Source of the DNA: Arthrobacter sp. Soil762
GTDB taxonomy: Bacteria > Actinomycetota > Actinomycetes > Actinomycetales > Micrococcaceae
Direction of reading: 5' to 3'
Length of the DNA: 64,000 nt
NCBI RefSeq assembly: GCF_001428335.1
Contig: NZ_LMSG01000021.1
Span: 176,290-240,289, forward strand
In this document: in pieces, positions 48,585 to 57,370 of the stretch
Layout: each line of letters opens with the position of its first letter
Numbering within the stretch: position 1 is the stretch's first letter
Made by a program: the position numbers and the translations under genes
The notes under the pieces: generated by a model
The model's database searches: none
Told to the model about the DNA's origin: nothing
What the model saw: only the letters and a program-made list of their open reading frames with translations

Positions 48585-49682
48585 CTACCGGATACTGGCC
48601 TTCAGGACCGTTCCCGCGGTGAGGTCAGCGAAGCTGAAACCGGCTGTGGCATAGAGGGTTTTCCCTCTCAGCTCCACCGCGGCAGGACCGTCGACGGCCA
48701 GGAACTGTGACTGTTCGCGGGTCCAGACGTCGATCCTGACGATCTCATTGCCGAACATCGAAGCTGCGTAGACGTCCCCACTGCCGGATACCGCGATGCC
48801 GGTGGGGCTCAGGATCTCATCGGCCCACAGGTGGATCGCCCCGGTCCATGGATTGACCCGGAAGATGGCACCGCGGTGGCCCAGGGAGGGATCCTCCGGA
48901 CCGCCCGGCAGCGACGAGACGTACAGCCATCCGTCGGGGCCGATCTCTACATCGGTGGGCACCGGTTCAAATGCGTAGTCGTGTCCGACAACGCAGGACG
49001 GGAAGCCAACAGCCGCGGCAGCCTCTGCAGTGGCTTCCGCCGGACGCGGAGGCAGGACCGCGAGGGTGGAAGTCTCCCCGGTGGCGGCGTTGACCTTGAG
49101 GATGGCATTCATCCCGGCGTCGGCCACGAAGACGGTATTGCCGTAAACCGCTGTGGCATAGGGGTGTGAATCGACCGCCCCGGAATATTGTGCCGGCGGG
49201 AACGGCGCCGTAATTTGGGCCAGGCACTCGTCGGTCACATCGGATCCGAAGCCGTAGTCCTGGAATCCGTCCGCATTGTTCTTACGTTCAAAGGCCGCGA
49301 GGTCCACAATGGTCCTGACCTCCCCGCGCTTGTTGATCGACTTCAAATAACCGGCCAACTCGTCAGGCACCCCCTGGCCACCCCCGACGCTTTCGACGAA
49401 AAACGTGGTGGTGCCCCGTGTCTCAACGCCGCTGACGTCCCAGCCGGAGTTTGTGTAAATGTTGCTGATATGTCCGTCATCGTCGACGCGGTCCAGCGTG
49501 CCAGCAAAGTTCTGCGTGACCAGGACGCTCTTACCAGGCCCAAAAGCCAGGCTCAACGGCGTCATCAGGTGCTCCGCCAGGGTTTCGGGTCCGGACGGTT
49601 TCTGCGTAGCCGTGGCGGGCGCGACCGGGATGATCATCGCCGCTGCTGCCAGGCACGCGACGATCGGAAACTTCTTGTTCAT
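48585..49682 (-). CDS. Secreted ScyD/ScyE-like beta-propeller protein
   Basis: 365 residues with a Sec signal peptide (MNKKFPIVACLAAAAMIIPVAPATA, cleavage likely after ATA) and a six-bladed-propeller-like body of NHL/SMP-30 type repeats (PLSLAFGPGKSVLVTQNFAG, DVEIGPDGWLYVSSLPGGP, GIAVSGSGDVYAASMFGNEI). Bacterial members are annotated ScyD/ScyE after a cyanobacterial scytonemin locus; the function here is unknown. The ATG at 49682 is preceded by GGAGGA. An in-frame extension to 49736 is rejected. Confidence 0.82.
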   Translation of the reverse strand: MNKKFPIVACLAAAAMIIPVAPATATQKPSGPETLAEHLMTPLSLAFGPGKSVLVTQNFAGTLDRVDDDGHISNIYTNSGWDVSGVETRGTTTFFVESVGGGQGVPDELAGYLKSINKRGEVRTIVDLAAFERKNNADGFQDYGFGSDVTDECLAQITAPFPPAQYSGAVDSHPYATAVYGNTVFVADAGMNAILKVNAATGETSTLAVLPPRPAEATAEAAAAVGFPSCVVGHDYAFEPVPTDVEIGPDGWLYVSSLPGGPEDPSLGHRGAIFRVNPWTGAIHLWADEILSPTGIAVSGSGDVYAASMFGNEIVRIDVWTREQSQFLAVDGPAAVELRGKTLYATAGFSFADLTAGTVLKASIR

Positions 49683-49851
49683 TGGATCCTCCGGAGTTGA
49701 CGTGCACCCCGTCGCCGGGGTCTGGCCTGAGACCAAGTCAATGCGATCCGAACTACCCCCGGCGCTAGGTTAATCCCGCGAAAGGGATGACGTCGACGGC
49801 ATTTCCCCCTAATGTGCCCCCTATTTTGAACCGGAAAACCTGGGTCATGGC

Positions 49852-49857
49852 TAGGAT
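49852..49857 (+). promoter_or_regulatory. -10 box of a leaderless promoter (deaminase)
   Basis: TAGGAT ends 7 nt before ATG 49864; no ribosome binding site precedes the gene. Confidence 0.5.
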
Positions 49858-49863
49858 CTAGTT

Positions 49864-50349
49864 ATGACGCAGGCAAGCGACAACCACGAGGCCACCCGCT
49901 ACCTGGAACAGGCCATTGAGCTGGCTGTCCGGAACGTCTCCGACGGCGGCGGGCCGTTTGGTGCGCTGGTGGTGACCCCGGATGGCCGGGTCCATGAAGG
50001 CATCAACCGGGTCACCCGGGACAACGACCCCACCGCGCATGCCGAAGTGGTGGCAATCCGCGCGGCGGCAGCCGCAAGCACCACGTTCGACCTGAGCGGT
50101 GCCGTGCTGTACACCAGCTGCGAGCCGTGCCCGCTGTGCCTGTCAGCCGCGCTGTGGGCGCGGATTGATCGTGTCTATTTTGCGGCCGACCGTCATGGGG
50201 CTGCCGCGGCCGGTTTTGACGACGCCGTGTTCTACGAGTATTTCAACGGCACCCGTCCGGAACTGCTGCCGGTCGCCCAAACGGCCATTACGACGTCGGA
50301 CGCTCCGTTTGACGCGTGGCGCGCCTATGCGCACCGCACTGAGTACTGA
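49864..50349 (+). CDS. Cytidine/guanine deaminase-like nucleoside deaminase
   Basis: 161 residues of the cytidine-deaminase-like fold with zinc motifs HAEVVAIRAAA (about 59-69) and TSCEPCPLCLSAALWARI (about 81-98). The YFAADRHGAAAAGFDDAVFYEYF region is like guanine deaminase of the GuaD/TadA-like group, making purine salvage likely. It stands ahead of the thioredoxin gene by 5 nt, in one transcript. Confidence 0.88.
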   Translation: MTQASDNHEATRYLEQAIELAVRNVSDGGGPFGALVVTPDGRVHEGINRVTRDNDPTAHAEVVAIRAAAAASTTFDLSGAVLYTSCEPCPLCLSAALWARIDRVYFAADRHGAAAAGFDDAVFYEYFNGTRPELLPVAQTAITTSDAPFDAWRAYAHRTEY

Positions 50350-50354
50350 GCCCG

Positions 50355-50798
50355 GTGGCACCGGTGGCACCTGCGCTGATCAAATGCCCCAGTTGCGGCA
50401 AGACGAACCGCGTCCCGGCCGCCGCTTCCGGCCGTCCGCGCTGCGGCAACTGCAAGCTGGGGCTGCCTTGGATCACCGCGGCCGGGGACGATGACTTCGC
50501 CGCCGTGGCGGAGCAATCTCCGGTTCCTGTGCTCGTTGATTTCTGGGCAGCCTGGTGCGGGCCTTGCCGGATGGTGAGTCCAGTCCTGGACAAATTGGCC
50601 ACGGAACGGGCCGGTGCAATCAAGCTTGTGAAAGTTGATGTTGACCGGGCGCCGCGACTTTCGGGCCGGTTCGATGTACAGGCCATTCCCACCTTGATGG
50701 TCATGGATGGGGGCAAGGTGCTGGCCAGGCAAGCAGGGGCAGCGCCCGCTGCGACCCTACGGTCCTGGCTCGATTCAGCGCTGGCCAGCCGAGGCTAA
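50355..50798 (+). CDS. trxC: Thioredoxin with N-terminal zinc ribbon (Trx2-like)
   Basis: 147 residues: an N-terminal zinc ribbon with two Cys pairs (IKCPSCGK and PRCGNCKLG, 10-37) and a thioredoxin domain with FWAAWCGPCRMVSPVLDKL (catalytic CGPC near 67) and the cis-Pro loop VQAIPTLMVM. This is the TrxC/Trx2 layout, linked in E. coli to oxidative stress. Starts at GTG 50355 just after the deaminase stop. Confidence 0.88.
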   Translation: MAPVAPALIKCPSCGKTNRVPAAASGRPRCGNCKLGLPWITAAGDDDFAAVAEQSPVPVLVDFWAAWCGPCRMVSPVLDKLATERAGAIKLVKVDVDRAPRLSGRFDVQAIPTLMVMDGGKVLARQAGAAPAATLRSWLDSALASRG

Positions 50799-50809
50799 AC
50801 GCCGAGGTT

Positions 50810-51970
50810 CTAATTGCGCTCTGGCAAGCGGCCCAGGCCTACGACGAGCTCCGGCCGGCTCCCGCACAGCGCGATCCGCACCCAGCCCTCGCCAATCGAG
50901 CCAAACGCAGTTCCCGGCGCGAACGCGACGCTGGAATCGGCGAGGAACCGTCGGGTCCAGCTGCGGACGTCCCCGTCGCTGACGTGGGAGACATCGGCCC
51001 AAAGATAGAAGGCTCCCTGTGCGCTCAGGTACGGGATTCCTTTGGCCGCCAGCACTGCTGAGGCCGCGTCCCGGTTGGCCCGGTAGTGGTCCTGGGCGTG
51101 ACGGACGTAGTCCTGCGGGCCTGTCAGGGCCGCGAGCGCCGCATACTGCGACGGGGATGCAACGCAGGAGACAATCGCTTCCATCACGTTGTTCATCTTC
51201 TGTTCCAGCCCCGGCGGACAGACCAGGGCGCCGATCCTCAGGCCCGTCAGGCCGTACGTCTTCGAGAGAGTCAGCGACGTGAACACGCGCGCCTCGCCGG
51301 GGACGTCGCTGTCGAACCGCGCGGGGCTGACGTGGGGGACGTCGTAGGTGAAGGCCTCGTAGCATTCGTCGGAAATGATCCAGAGATCGTGCTTGCGGGC
51401 CAGGTCCACAAGCTGCCGGGTCAGGTCCCCGCCGAGGACGGCGCCCAGCGGGTTCGATGGGGAGTTCAGGATGAGCACCCGGGTCCGGTCCGTGATGAGC
51501 GCCTCAACGTCCTGGATCCGCGGCTGGAAGTCATGCTCGGGATACAGCGGATAGCCCACCGGCACGGCATTCAGGAGCCGGCTGGTCATCGCGAAGGTGG
51601 GGTAGCCGGGGTTCGGGATCAGGATCTCGTCGCCGGGGGAGAGCAGGAGGCTCATGGCGAAGTGCAGGCCCTGCTGCGCGCCGTCCACCACGTACACCCG
51701 CTCGGCACCGAGGCTGGTGTTGAGTCCGGCGCGTTCACGGAACCTGGCGGCGAACGCTTCACGGAGGGCCGGGATGCCGGCGTTGGGCGTGTAGTTTGTT
51801 TCGTCCCGGTCAAGGCACGCCATGCCGGCTTCCAGGATGTGGCGGGGGAGCGCGAACCCCGGCTCGCCAATGCTCAGGACGATGGCCCCGGGAGTATGCC
51901 AGGCGGCCTCGGTGATTTCCCGGATCTGGTTGACGGGGACGTCGCGCGCATGCGCCGCAAGCTCAGGCAT
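50810..51970 (-). CDS. Class I/II PLP-dependent aminotransferase
   Basis: 386 residues of fold type I. NYTPNAGIPALREAF, NPGYPTFAM, NSPSNPLGAVL, ISDECYEAFTYD and the PLP lysine in SLTLSKTYGLTGLRIG (about 236). Likely a broad aspartate/aromatic aminotransferase; the substrate is not clear. Start ATG 51970 is favoured by TAGGAT 7 nt upstream; ATG 51979 is an alternative. Convergent with the thioredoxin gene. Confidence 0.88.
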   Translation of the reverse strand: MPELAAHARDVPVNQIREITEAAWHTPGAIVLSIGEPGFALPRHILEAGMACLDRDETNYTPNAGIPALREAFAARFRERAGLNTSLGAERVYVVDGAQQGLHFAMSLLLSPGDEILIPNPGYPTFAMTSRLLNAVPVGYPLYPEHDFQPRIQDVEALITDRTRVLILNSPSNPLGAVLGGDLTRQLVDLARKHDLWIISDECYEAFTYDVPHVSPARFDSDVPGEARVFTSLTLSKTYGLTGLRIGALVCPPGLEQKMNNVMEAIVSCVASPSQYAALAALTGPQDYVRHAQDHYRANRDAASAVLAAKGIPYLSAQGAFYLWADVSHVSDGDVRSWTRRFLADSSVAFAPGTAFGSIGEGWVRIALCGSRPELVVGLGRLPERN

Positions 51971-51977
51971 GGATGCC

Positions 51978-51983
51978 ATCCTA
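51978..51983 (-). promoter_or_regulatory. -10 box of a leaderless promoter (aminotransferase)
   Basis: On the minus strand, TAGGAT at 51983-51978 ends 7 nt before ATG 51970. The same bases could act as a ribosome binding site (AGGATGG), so both readings are possible. Confidence 0.45.
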
Positions 51984-52026
51984 GCCGCCACCGGCGCACC
52001 TGGGCGGGGACCGTCGCCAGCGCCGA

Positions 52027-52032
52027 TATACT
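52027..52032 (+). promoter_or_regulatory. -10 box of a leaderless truB promoter
   Basis: TATACT ends 7 nt before the truB GTG (52040), about 45 nt from the opposing -10 of the aminotransferase. No -35 box is obvious. Confidence 0.55.
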
Positions 52033-52039
52033 GGGAAGC

Positions 52040-53038
52040 GTGCTTTCTGGACTGGTGATAGTGGACAAACCGCAGGGATGGACCAGCCATGATGTGGTTG
52101 GTCGGATGCGGCGTCTCGCCGGGACCCGGAAAGTGGGGCACGCCGGCACCCTCGATCCCATGGCTACCGGCGTCCTGGTGGTCGGCATCAACAAGGCCAC
52201 CCGGCTCCTGACTTACATTGTGGGCACGTCCAAGACGTACACGGCAACCATCCGGCTGGGCCAGTCCACCATCACGGACGACGCCGAAGGTGACGTGATT
52301 GCCGCCGTCAGTGCCGCCGCCGTCGCCGACGAAGCAATTCACGACGGCGTCGCCGCCCTCACGGGTGAAATCCAGCAGGTGCCCAGCAGCGTCAGTGCCA
52401 TTAAGGTCAACGGTGAACGTGCCTACGCCCGGGTCCGCTCCGGTGAAGAAGTAAAGCTCGCGGCGCGCCCGGTCACCATCCACCGTTTCGAAATTCACGC
52501 CATTAACCGGGAAGCCGGCGGCGAGGTCGTGGACGTTGAAGTCACGGTGGAGTGCTCCTCCGGTACATATATCCGGGCCCTCGCCCGCGACCTTGGCGAC
52601 GGGCTGGGAGTGGGCGGCCACCTCACCGCCCTCCGCCGGACCCACGTTGGCCCGTACTCACTGGATCAGGCCCGGACGCTGGAACAGCTGGCCGAGGAGC
52701 TTAATGTCCTGGAAATGTCCCAGGCAGCCAGGGCACTGATGCCCAACCGCGAACTCACGGCGGAGGAGACCACCGAGATTTCCTTCGGCCGCCGGATCGC
52801 AGCCGGAGCGGAAGCGGGCGATCCCGCGGCCGCCACCGCAGAGCACCCAGCGGCGGCGTTCGCGCCTGACGGCAGCCTCGTGGCGCTCCTGGCGGACTCC
52901 GGAGACTTTGCCAAGCCCGTCCTGGTGTTCGCGCCGGGCAACGGTGCGTCCGGAAATACAGCGTCTGGGAATGCTGCGGCCGGGAAAGCAGCGGGCGGGG
53001 ATACTGCGCCTGGGGATGCTGCGGGCGGGGACGCCTAA
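52040..53038 (+). CDS. truB: tRNA pseudouridine-55 synthase
   Basis: 332 residues. Makes pseudouridine 55 in the T-loop of tRNA. N-terminal LSGLVIVDKPQGWTSHDVVG, catalytic GHAGTLDPMATGVL (Asp about 41), and CSSGTYIRALARDLG. A C-terminal PUA-like region is followed by a repetitive tail (GNGASGNTASGNAAAGKAAGG as repeats of about 15 nt) of about 35 residues, an unusual addition. The GTG at 52040 lies one nt after the likely transcription start. Confidence 0.95.
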   Translation: MLSGLVIVDKPQGWTSHDVVGRMRRLAGTRKVGHAGTLDPMATGVLVVGINKATRLLTYIVGTSKTYTATIRLGQSTITDDAEGDVIAAVSAAAVADEAIHDGVAALTGEIQQVPSSVSAIKVNGERAYARVRSGEEVKLAARPVTIHRFEIHAINREAGGEVVDVEVTVECSSGTYIRALARDLGDGLGVGGHLTALRRTHVGPYSLDQARTLEQLAEELNVLEMSQAARALMPNRELTAEETTEISFGRRIAAGAEAGDPAAATAEHPAAAFAPDGSLVALLADSGDFAKPVLVFAPGNGASGNTASGNAAAGKAAGGDTAPGDAAGGDA

Positions 53039-53041
53039 GGC

Positions 53042-53395
53042 ATGGACGCCTATTTCTACATCATCCTGGTGGTCGGCTTGCTCTCCAGCGGAATCTGCCT
53101 CGGTGCCGGCATCCTCAAAAAAGCCCCCAACGACCTCACCATCCTCTCCGTGGCCGCCGTCGAGCTGGCACTGCTGGTTTACCTGGTGGGCTCGATCGTA
53201 AGGGTCATCGCGGGCGAACCGATTGCCGGCGAAGCCTGGGAATTCTGGGGATACCTGGCCACCGCGATGCTCCTGCCGCCGGCAGCGGTGTACTGGTCCA
53301 TCCTGGAACGGACCCGCTGGAGCAACTTTGTCCTCGGCGCCGTCGGTGTCACGGCCTTGGTGATGGCCGCCCGCATGAACCAGATCTGGTACTGA
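53042..53395 (+). CDS. Small membrane protein, unknown
   Basis: 117 residues with four hydrophobic segments (YFYIILVVGLLSSGICLGAGIL, LSVAAVELALLVYLVGSIV, LATAMLLPPAAVYW, FVLGAVGVTALVMAARM). No family named with confidence; such genes commonly follow truB in Micrococcaceae. The ATG lies 3 nt after the truB stop, and the next gene begins 1 nt after its own stop, so truB and both membrane proteins form an operon. Confidence 0.72.
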   Translation: MDAYFYIILVVGLLSSGICLGAGILKKAPNDLTILSVAAVELALLVYLVGSIVRVIAGEPIAGEAWEFWGYLATAMLLPPAAVYWSILERTRWSNFVLGAVGVTALVMAARMNQIWY

Positions 53396-53396
53396 A

Positions 53397-53879
53397 ATGG
53401 AAGAAGTACGCAACGTGAAAGCACCTCGTTCCGAAGCAGCCCGTGCCAAGGCAGAGGCCAAGGCCGGCGGCAAGGACACCCGGAACACCGGCCCCGGACG
53501 TCTGCTCATCGCCGTCTATGCGGTGTTTGCCATTTCTGCGACCGCACGCGCCGGCTACCAGATCCTGACCAAGTTCTCCGAGGCTCCGCTCGCGTACCTG
53601 CTTTCCGCGTTCGCGGCGCTGGTCTACTTGGTGGCCACGGTGTCGCTGGCCAAACCCGGCCGCACGTGGTTCAAGGTATCGTTGGCCGCCGTCCTGGTGG
53701 AGCTTGTCGGGGTGCTGGTGGTGGGGGCGTTGAGTGTCTTCGATCCGGTGGCGTTCCCGCATGAGACCGTCTGGTCCCTGTTCGGCCGGGGCTACGCCTT
53801 CATCCCGCTCGTGCTGCCGATTCTGGGCCTGGTGTGGTTGTACAGGCGCCGGCCAGGCAAACGGCAGGACGCCGCCTAG
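53397..53879 (+). CDS. Small membrane protein, unknown
   Basis: 160 residues: a basic hydrophilic N-terminus of about 35 (KAPRSEAARAKAEAKAGGK), then four hydrophobic segments (LLIAVYAVFAISATARAGYQIL, LAYLLSAFAALVYLVATVSL, VSLAAVLVELVGVLVVGALSV, AFIPLVLPILGLVWLY) and a basic end (RRRPGKRQDAA). Translation may be coupled to the preceding gene. Unknown role, probably as a pair with it. GTG 53415 is an alternative start. Confidence 0.72.
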   Translation: MEEVRNVKAPRSEAARAKAEAKAGGKDTRNTGPGRLLIAVYAVFAISATARAGYQILTKFSEAPLAYLLSAFAALVYLVATVSLAKPGRTWFKVSLAAVLVELVGVLVVGALSVFDPVAFPHETVWSLFGRGYAFIPLVLPILGLVWLYRRRPGKRQDAA

Positions 53880-54017
53880 TCCCTTTCCGGCCATGGCCCG
53901 GCCGCCCGCCACGGACTGCGGCGCCGTCCGGAGGCACCCGTGTTAGCGGGTAATCTTAGATAGTTCCGGCGCCGGTGCGTTCGGAGAGATGTCAGTTTTA
54001 GGCAGTAAAAGGCGAGG

Positions 54018-55004
54018 GTGATGGTCTACATCTGGAACGATCCGTCCGAAGTCCCGGCGGACTTTGGTCCCTCCGTTGTCACTTTTGGCAACTTCGACGG
54101 CGTCCACCGCGGGCACCAGCAGGTGCTCTCCGAGCTCATCCGCTCGGCCCGGCTCAACAAGACCAAAGCCGTTGCCGTCACCTTTGACCCGCACCCGGCC
54201 CTGATCCACCGCCCGGAGTCCGCGCCGGAAATGATCATGGGCCTGCAGGACAAACTGGTGGCATTGGGGGAGCTGGGCCTGGATGCCATTTTGGTGATGA
54301 AGTACTCGCTGAACCTGGCCAGTCTCACCCCTGAGGAATTTGTCAGCCAGGTCCTGGTGGACAGCCTGCACGCCAGCCACGTGGTGATCGGTCACGATTC
54401 CCGGTTCGGCCGCGGCAACTCCGGTGACCTTGACACCATGAAGCAGTTGGGCGAAAAGTTCGACTTCGACGTCCAGGTCATCAGCGAGTTCGGTTCTGAA
54501 GGCTACCCGCTCCATGACGACGGCGGCACCGACCGCCGCTGCTCCTCCACCTGGGTGCGTGAGGCATTGCAGGAAGGCGACGTCGCCACCGCCGCCGCGG
54601 TGCTGGGACGACCGCACCGTATGCGCGGCGAGGTTGTCCACGGTGCTGCCCGCGGCCGTGTGCTCGGGTTCCCCACCGCCAACCTTGCCCCTCAGGCCAG
54701 CGGGTTCATCCCCGCGGACGGAATCTATGCCGGCTGGCTGGTGGACCAGGCCGGCACGCGCTGGCCCGCCGCCATCTCGGTGGGGTCCAATCCCACGTTC
54801 GACGGCGTCAGCCGCCAGGTCGAAGCCCATGTGATCGACCGTCCGCACGAGGCCGTGGAGGATTTCGATCTGTACGGCCAGACAGTAGTCGTCGAATTTG
54901 TGTCACGGCTCCGCGGCATGGTGGCATACCGTGGGCCGGAGGCGCTTGTTGACCAGATGCGTCTGGACGTTATTCAGGCCCACGATCTCCTGGTGCGGCG
55001 CTGA
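54018..55004 (+). CDS. ribF: Bifunctional riboflavin kinase/FMN adenylyltransferase
   Basis: 328 residues. The N-terminal nucleotidyltransferase domain (VTFGNFDGVHRGHQQVLSEL, HIGH-like; IGHDSRFGRGNSGD; SSTWVREALQEGD) makes FAD from FMN; the C-terminal flavokinase domain (GAARGRVLGFPTANL, PADGIYAGWL, GSNPTFDGVSRQVEAHV) makes FMN. Full length. Start at GTG 54018 or ATG 54021, after AAGGCGAGG. No FMN riboswitch consensus is seen upstream. Confidence 0.95.
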   Translation: MMVYIWNDPSEVPADFGPSVVTFGNFDGVHRGHQQVLSELIRSARLNKTKAVAVTFDPHPALIHRPESAPEMIMGLQDKLVALGELGLDAILVMKYSLNLASLTPEEFVSQVLVDSLHASHVVIGHDSRFGRGNSGDLDTMKQLGEKFDFDVQVISEFGSEGYPLHDDGGTDRRCSSTWVREALQEGDVATAAAVLGRPHRMRGEVVHGAARGRVLGFPTANLAPQASGFIPADGIYAGWLVDQAGTRWPAAISVGSNPTFDGVSRQVEAHVIDRPHEAVEDFDLYGQTVVVEFVSRLRGMVAYRGPEALVDQMRLDVIQAHDLLVRR

Positions 55005-55044
55005 CCGGGTCCCACCCGCAACGAATAGCCAGAGAGGCAGCACA

Positions 55045-55899
55045 GTGGCCGTCGAGAAGAACACCCGCAAACTGGACAAGGGCATAGTCCGCGATTTCAG
55101 TTCCCGGATGAGCTACGCGTCTTACCTCCAACTGCCCACCCTGCTCAGTGCACAGCAGCCGGTCAGCGCGCCCGAACACCACGACGAGCTGCTGTTCATC
55201 ATCCAGCACCAGACCACCGAGCTGTGGCTGAAGCTGGTCCTGCACGAGCTCCGCAGCGCCGCGGCCTGGCTGCGCGCAGACGATCTCGGCTCCGCCCTCA
55301 AGGGCATCGCACGGGTCAAGCACATCCAGAAAACCCTGACGGAGCAGTGGTCGGTCCTGGCCACGCTGACGCCCACGGAGTACTCCCAGTTCCGCGGGTT
55401 CCTGGGCAACTCGTCCGGCTTCCAGTCCAGCCAATACCGGGCCGTCGAGTTTGTCCTCGGCAACAAGAACCGCAAAATGCTGCCGGTGTTCGAATCGGAC
55501 CCGGAAGCGCACGCCATGCTGGAGGAGTTGCTGAACGCGCCCAGCATCTACGACGAGTTCCTGGCCTACCTGGCCCGGCAGGGCTTCGATGTTCCACACT
55601 CCGTGCTGGAGCGGGACGTCACCCGCGCCCACGAGTTCTGCCCCGAACTTGTACCGCTGTTCAAACACATCTACGAAAACGCCGCGGATAACTGGGGCGC
55701 CTACGAGGCCTGCGAGGAACTCGTGGACCTTGAAGATAATTTCCAGCTTTGGCGGTTCCGGCACCTCCGCACGGTCCAGCGGACCATCGGGATGAAGTCG
55801 GGAACCGGGGGATCCAGCGGCGCTGCCTTTCTGCAAAAAGCCCTTGAGCTCACCTTCTTCCCGGAACTGTTCGCGGTACGGACGGAGATCGGCCAGTGA
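55045..55899 (+). CDS. kynA: Tryptophan 2,3-dioxygenase
   Basis: 284 residues, a haem enzyme that opens the indole ring of tryptophan to N-formylkynurenine. SYASYLQLPTLLSAQ, LLFIIQHQTTELWLKLVLHE (substrate site, His/Arg), SQFRGFLGNSSGFQS and FRHLRTVQRTIGMKSGTGG (proximal haem His and ammonium/carboxylate loop). The GTG at 55045 follows GAGAGG. Its stop overlaps kynU (GTGA). No kynurenine formamidase (kynB) is in the window. Confidence 0.95.
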   Translation: MAVEKNTRKLDKGIVRDFSSRMSYASYLQLPTLLSAQQPVSAPEHHDELLFIIQHQTTELWLKLVLHELRSAAAWLRADDLGSALKGIARVKHIQKTLTEQWSVLATLTPTEYSQFRGFLGNSSGFQSSQYRAVEFVLGNKNRKMLPVFESDPEAHAMLEELLNAPSIYDEFLAYLARQGFDVPHSVLERDVTRAHEFCPELVPLFKHIYENAADNWGAYEACEELVDLEDNFQLWRFRHLRTVQRTIGMKSGTGGSSGAAFLQKALELTFFPELFAVRTEIGQ

Positions 55900-57155
55900 A
55901 CAGCGCAATGGACGAGAACATGGAAAATCACGACGGCGCCACCCTCCTTGAGCAGGCAGCGCAACTGGACGCAGCTGACCCGTTGGCGCGCTACCGCGGC
56001 CTCTTCATCGGGACGGACACGGACCTTTCCTACCTCGACGGCAATTCCCTGGGGCGCCCGTTGAAGCGGACACAGCGGGACATCAGCACCTTTATTGGGG
56101 AAGGCTGGGGCGGCCGGCTCATCCGTGGCTGGGATGAGGAATGGCTGGACCTGCCCCAGGCCATCGGCGATCAGCTGGGCCGCGCTGTCCTCGGCGCAGC
56201 CCCGGGCCAGACCGTCATCGCCGACTCCACTACGGTGGTGCTCTACAAGCTGATCCGCGCTGCGCTGGCCACCGTGGCTGACCCGGCCCGCACAGCGATT
56301 GTCCTGGACACGGATAACTTCCCCACGGACCGCTACCTGGTCGAGGGCATCGCCCGCGAGGAAGGACTCACCCTGCGGTGGATCGAAGCGGATCCAGCGT
56401 CCGGAGTCACCGTCGAACAGGTGCGGGACGCAACCGGCCCGGCCACCGCCGTCGTACTTTTGAGCCACGTGGCCTACCGCTCAGGCTTCCTGGCCGACCT
56501 TGCGGGCATTACGGAAGTTGCACACAGCGCGGGGGCGCTGGTGGTCTGGGACCTGTGCCACTCCGCCGGATCCGTGGAGCTGGACCTGGACGGGGCAAAC
56601 GTGGATTTTGCCGCGGGCTGCACCTACAAGTACCTCAACGGGGGACCGGGCTCGCCGGCGTTCGCCTATGTCAACCGCCGGCACCTGCCCGGACTGAAGC
56701 AGCCCATCTGGGGCTGGATGGGGCGCAAGGACGCGTTCGAGATGGCCTCGGGCTACGAGCCGGCGCCCGGGATCCGGAGTTTCCTCAGCGGCACGCCGGC
56801 CATCTTCGGGATGCTGGCCATGCGTGGGACCCTTGACCTCATCGAAGAGGCCGGCATGGCTGCCATCCGGGAGAAGTCCCTGAAACTCACCGCGTACGCC
56901 GTGCAGCTGTTTGAGGCATGGCTGGAGCCGGCGGGCGTGGAGCTGGCATCGCCACGCGATCCGGAGCTTCGCGGGAGCCACATCACCCTGGATCATCCGG
57001 CGTTCCGGAACGTGACGGCGGCGCTGTGGGAACAGGACGTCATCCCGGACTTCCGCGCACCCCACGGGATCCGCGTGGGGTTGTCCCCCTTGAGCACCAG
57101 CTTCGCGGAGCTGTTCCGGGGGATGGCCGCCATCCGTGACCAGCTGGGTCGCTGA
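55896..57155 (+). CDS. kynU: Kynureninase
   Basis: A 419-residue PLP enzyme that cleaves kynurenine to anthranilate and alanine. YLDGNSLGRPLKRTQ near 45, TTVVLYKLIRAAL, VVWDLCHSAGSVELDLD (PLP aspartate), and GCTYKYLNGGPGSPAFAYV with the PLP lysine. Coupled to kynA. Together they take tryptophan to anthranilate, for energy or for recycling. Confidence 0.95.
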   Translation: MNSAMDENMENHDGATLLEQAAQLDAADPLARYRGLFIGTDTDLSYLDGNSLGRPLKRTQRDISTFIGEGWGGRLIRGWDEEWLDLPQAIGDQLGRAVLGAAPGQTVIADSTTVVLYKLIRAALATVADPARTAIVLDTDNFPTDRYLVEGIAREEGLTLRWIEADPASGVTVEQVRDATGPATAVVLLSHVAYRSGFLADLAGITEVAHSAGALVVWDLCHSAGSVELDLDGANVDFAAGCTYKYLNGGPGSPAFAYVNRRHLPGLKQPIWGWMGRKDAFEMASGYEPAPGIRSFLSGTPAIFGMLAMRGTLDLIEEAGMAAIREKSLKLTAYAVQLFEAWLEPAGVELASPRDPELRGSHITLDHPAFRNVTAALWEQDVIPDFRAPHGIRVGLSPLSTSFAELFRGMAAIRDQLGR

Positions 57156-57199
57156 GCTACGGCCTTTTGGTGACGGCCGCGGCTGACGGCGGCGGCTGT

Positions 57200-57230
57200 T
57201 TCGACAAGATTGCGGCGGGGCCGGTAAACT
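57200..57230 (+). promoter_or_regulatory. Candidate rpsO-pnp promoter
   Basis: TCGACA (57201-57206) and TAAACT (57225-57230) are 18 nt apart, giving a leader of about 130 nt before rpsO. The leader holds the palindrome CCCGCGCGGG and an ATTCC/GGAAT pairing, a place where S15 could bind its own mRNA as in other bacteria. Confidence 0.45.
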
Positions 57231-57370
57231 AACAGATGGATCCGGCTGCAGTCCGTGGCGGCTGGTTCCTGCCATGTGTGGAAATTCCCTGGTTTCCGGG
57301 GAATCCCGCGCGGGCAGACCCGGCAGTGAAGTACTGAATCGGGCCTCACGGCACATCTCTAGGAGTTATT

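Noticed and set aside
51086..52039. N-terminal extension of the truB frame opposite the aminotransferase
   Set aside because: Antisense to a clear aminotransferase; TruB family proteins begin at LSGLVIVDKP.
53880..54017. Possible FMN riboswitch before ribF
   Set aside because: The conserved AGGGGUGAAA-type core and paired arms are absent, and the gap is only 138 nt.
57199..57210. TTTCGACAAG upstream of rpsO as a copy of the same repeat
   Set aside because: The match ends after ten bases and the position fits a -35 region.
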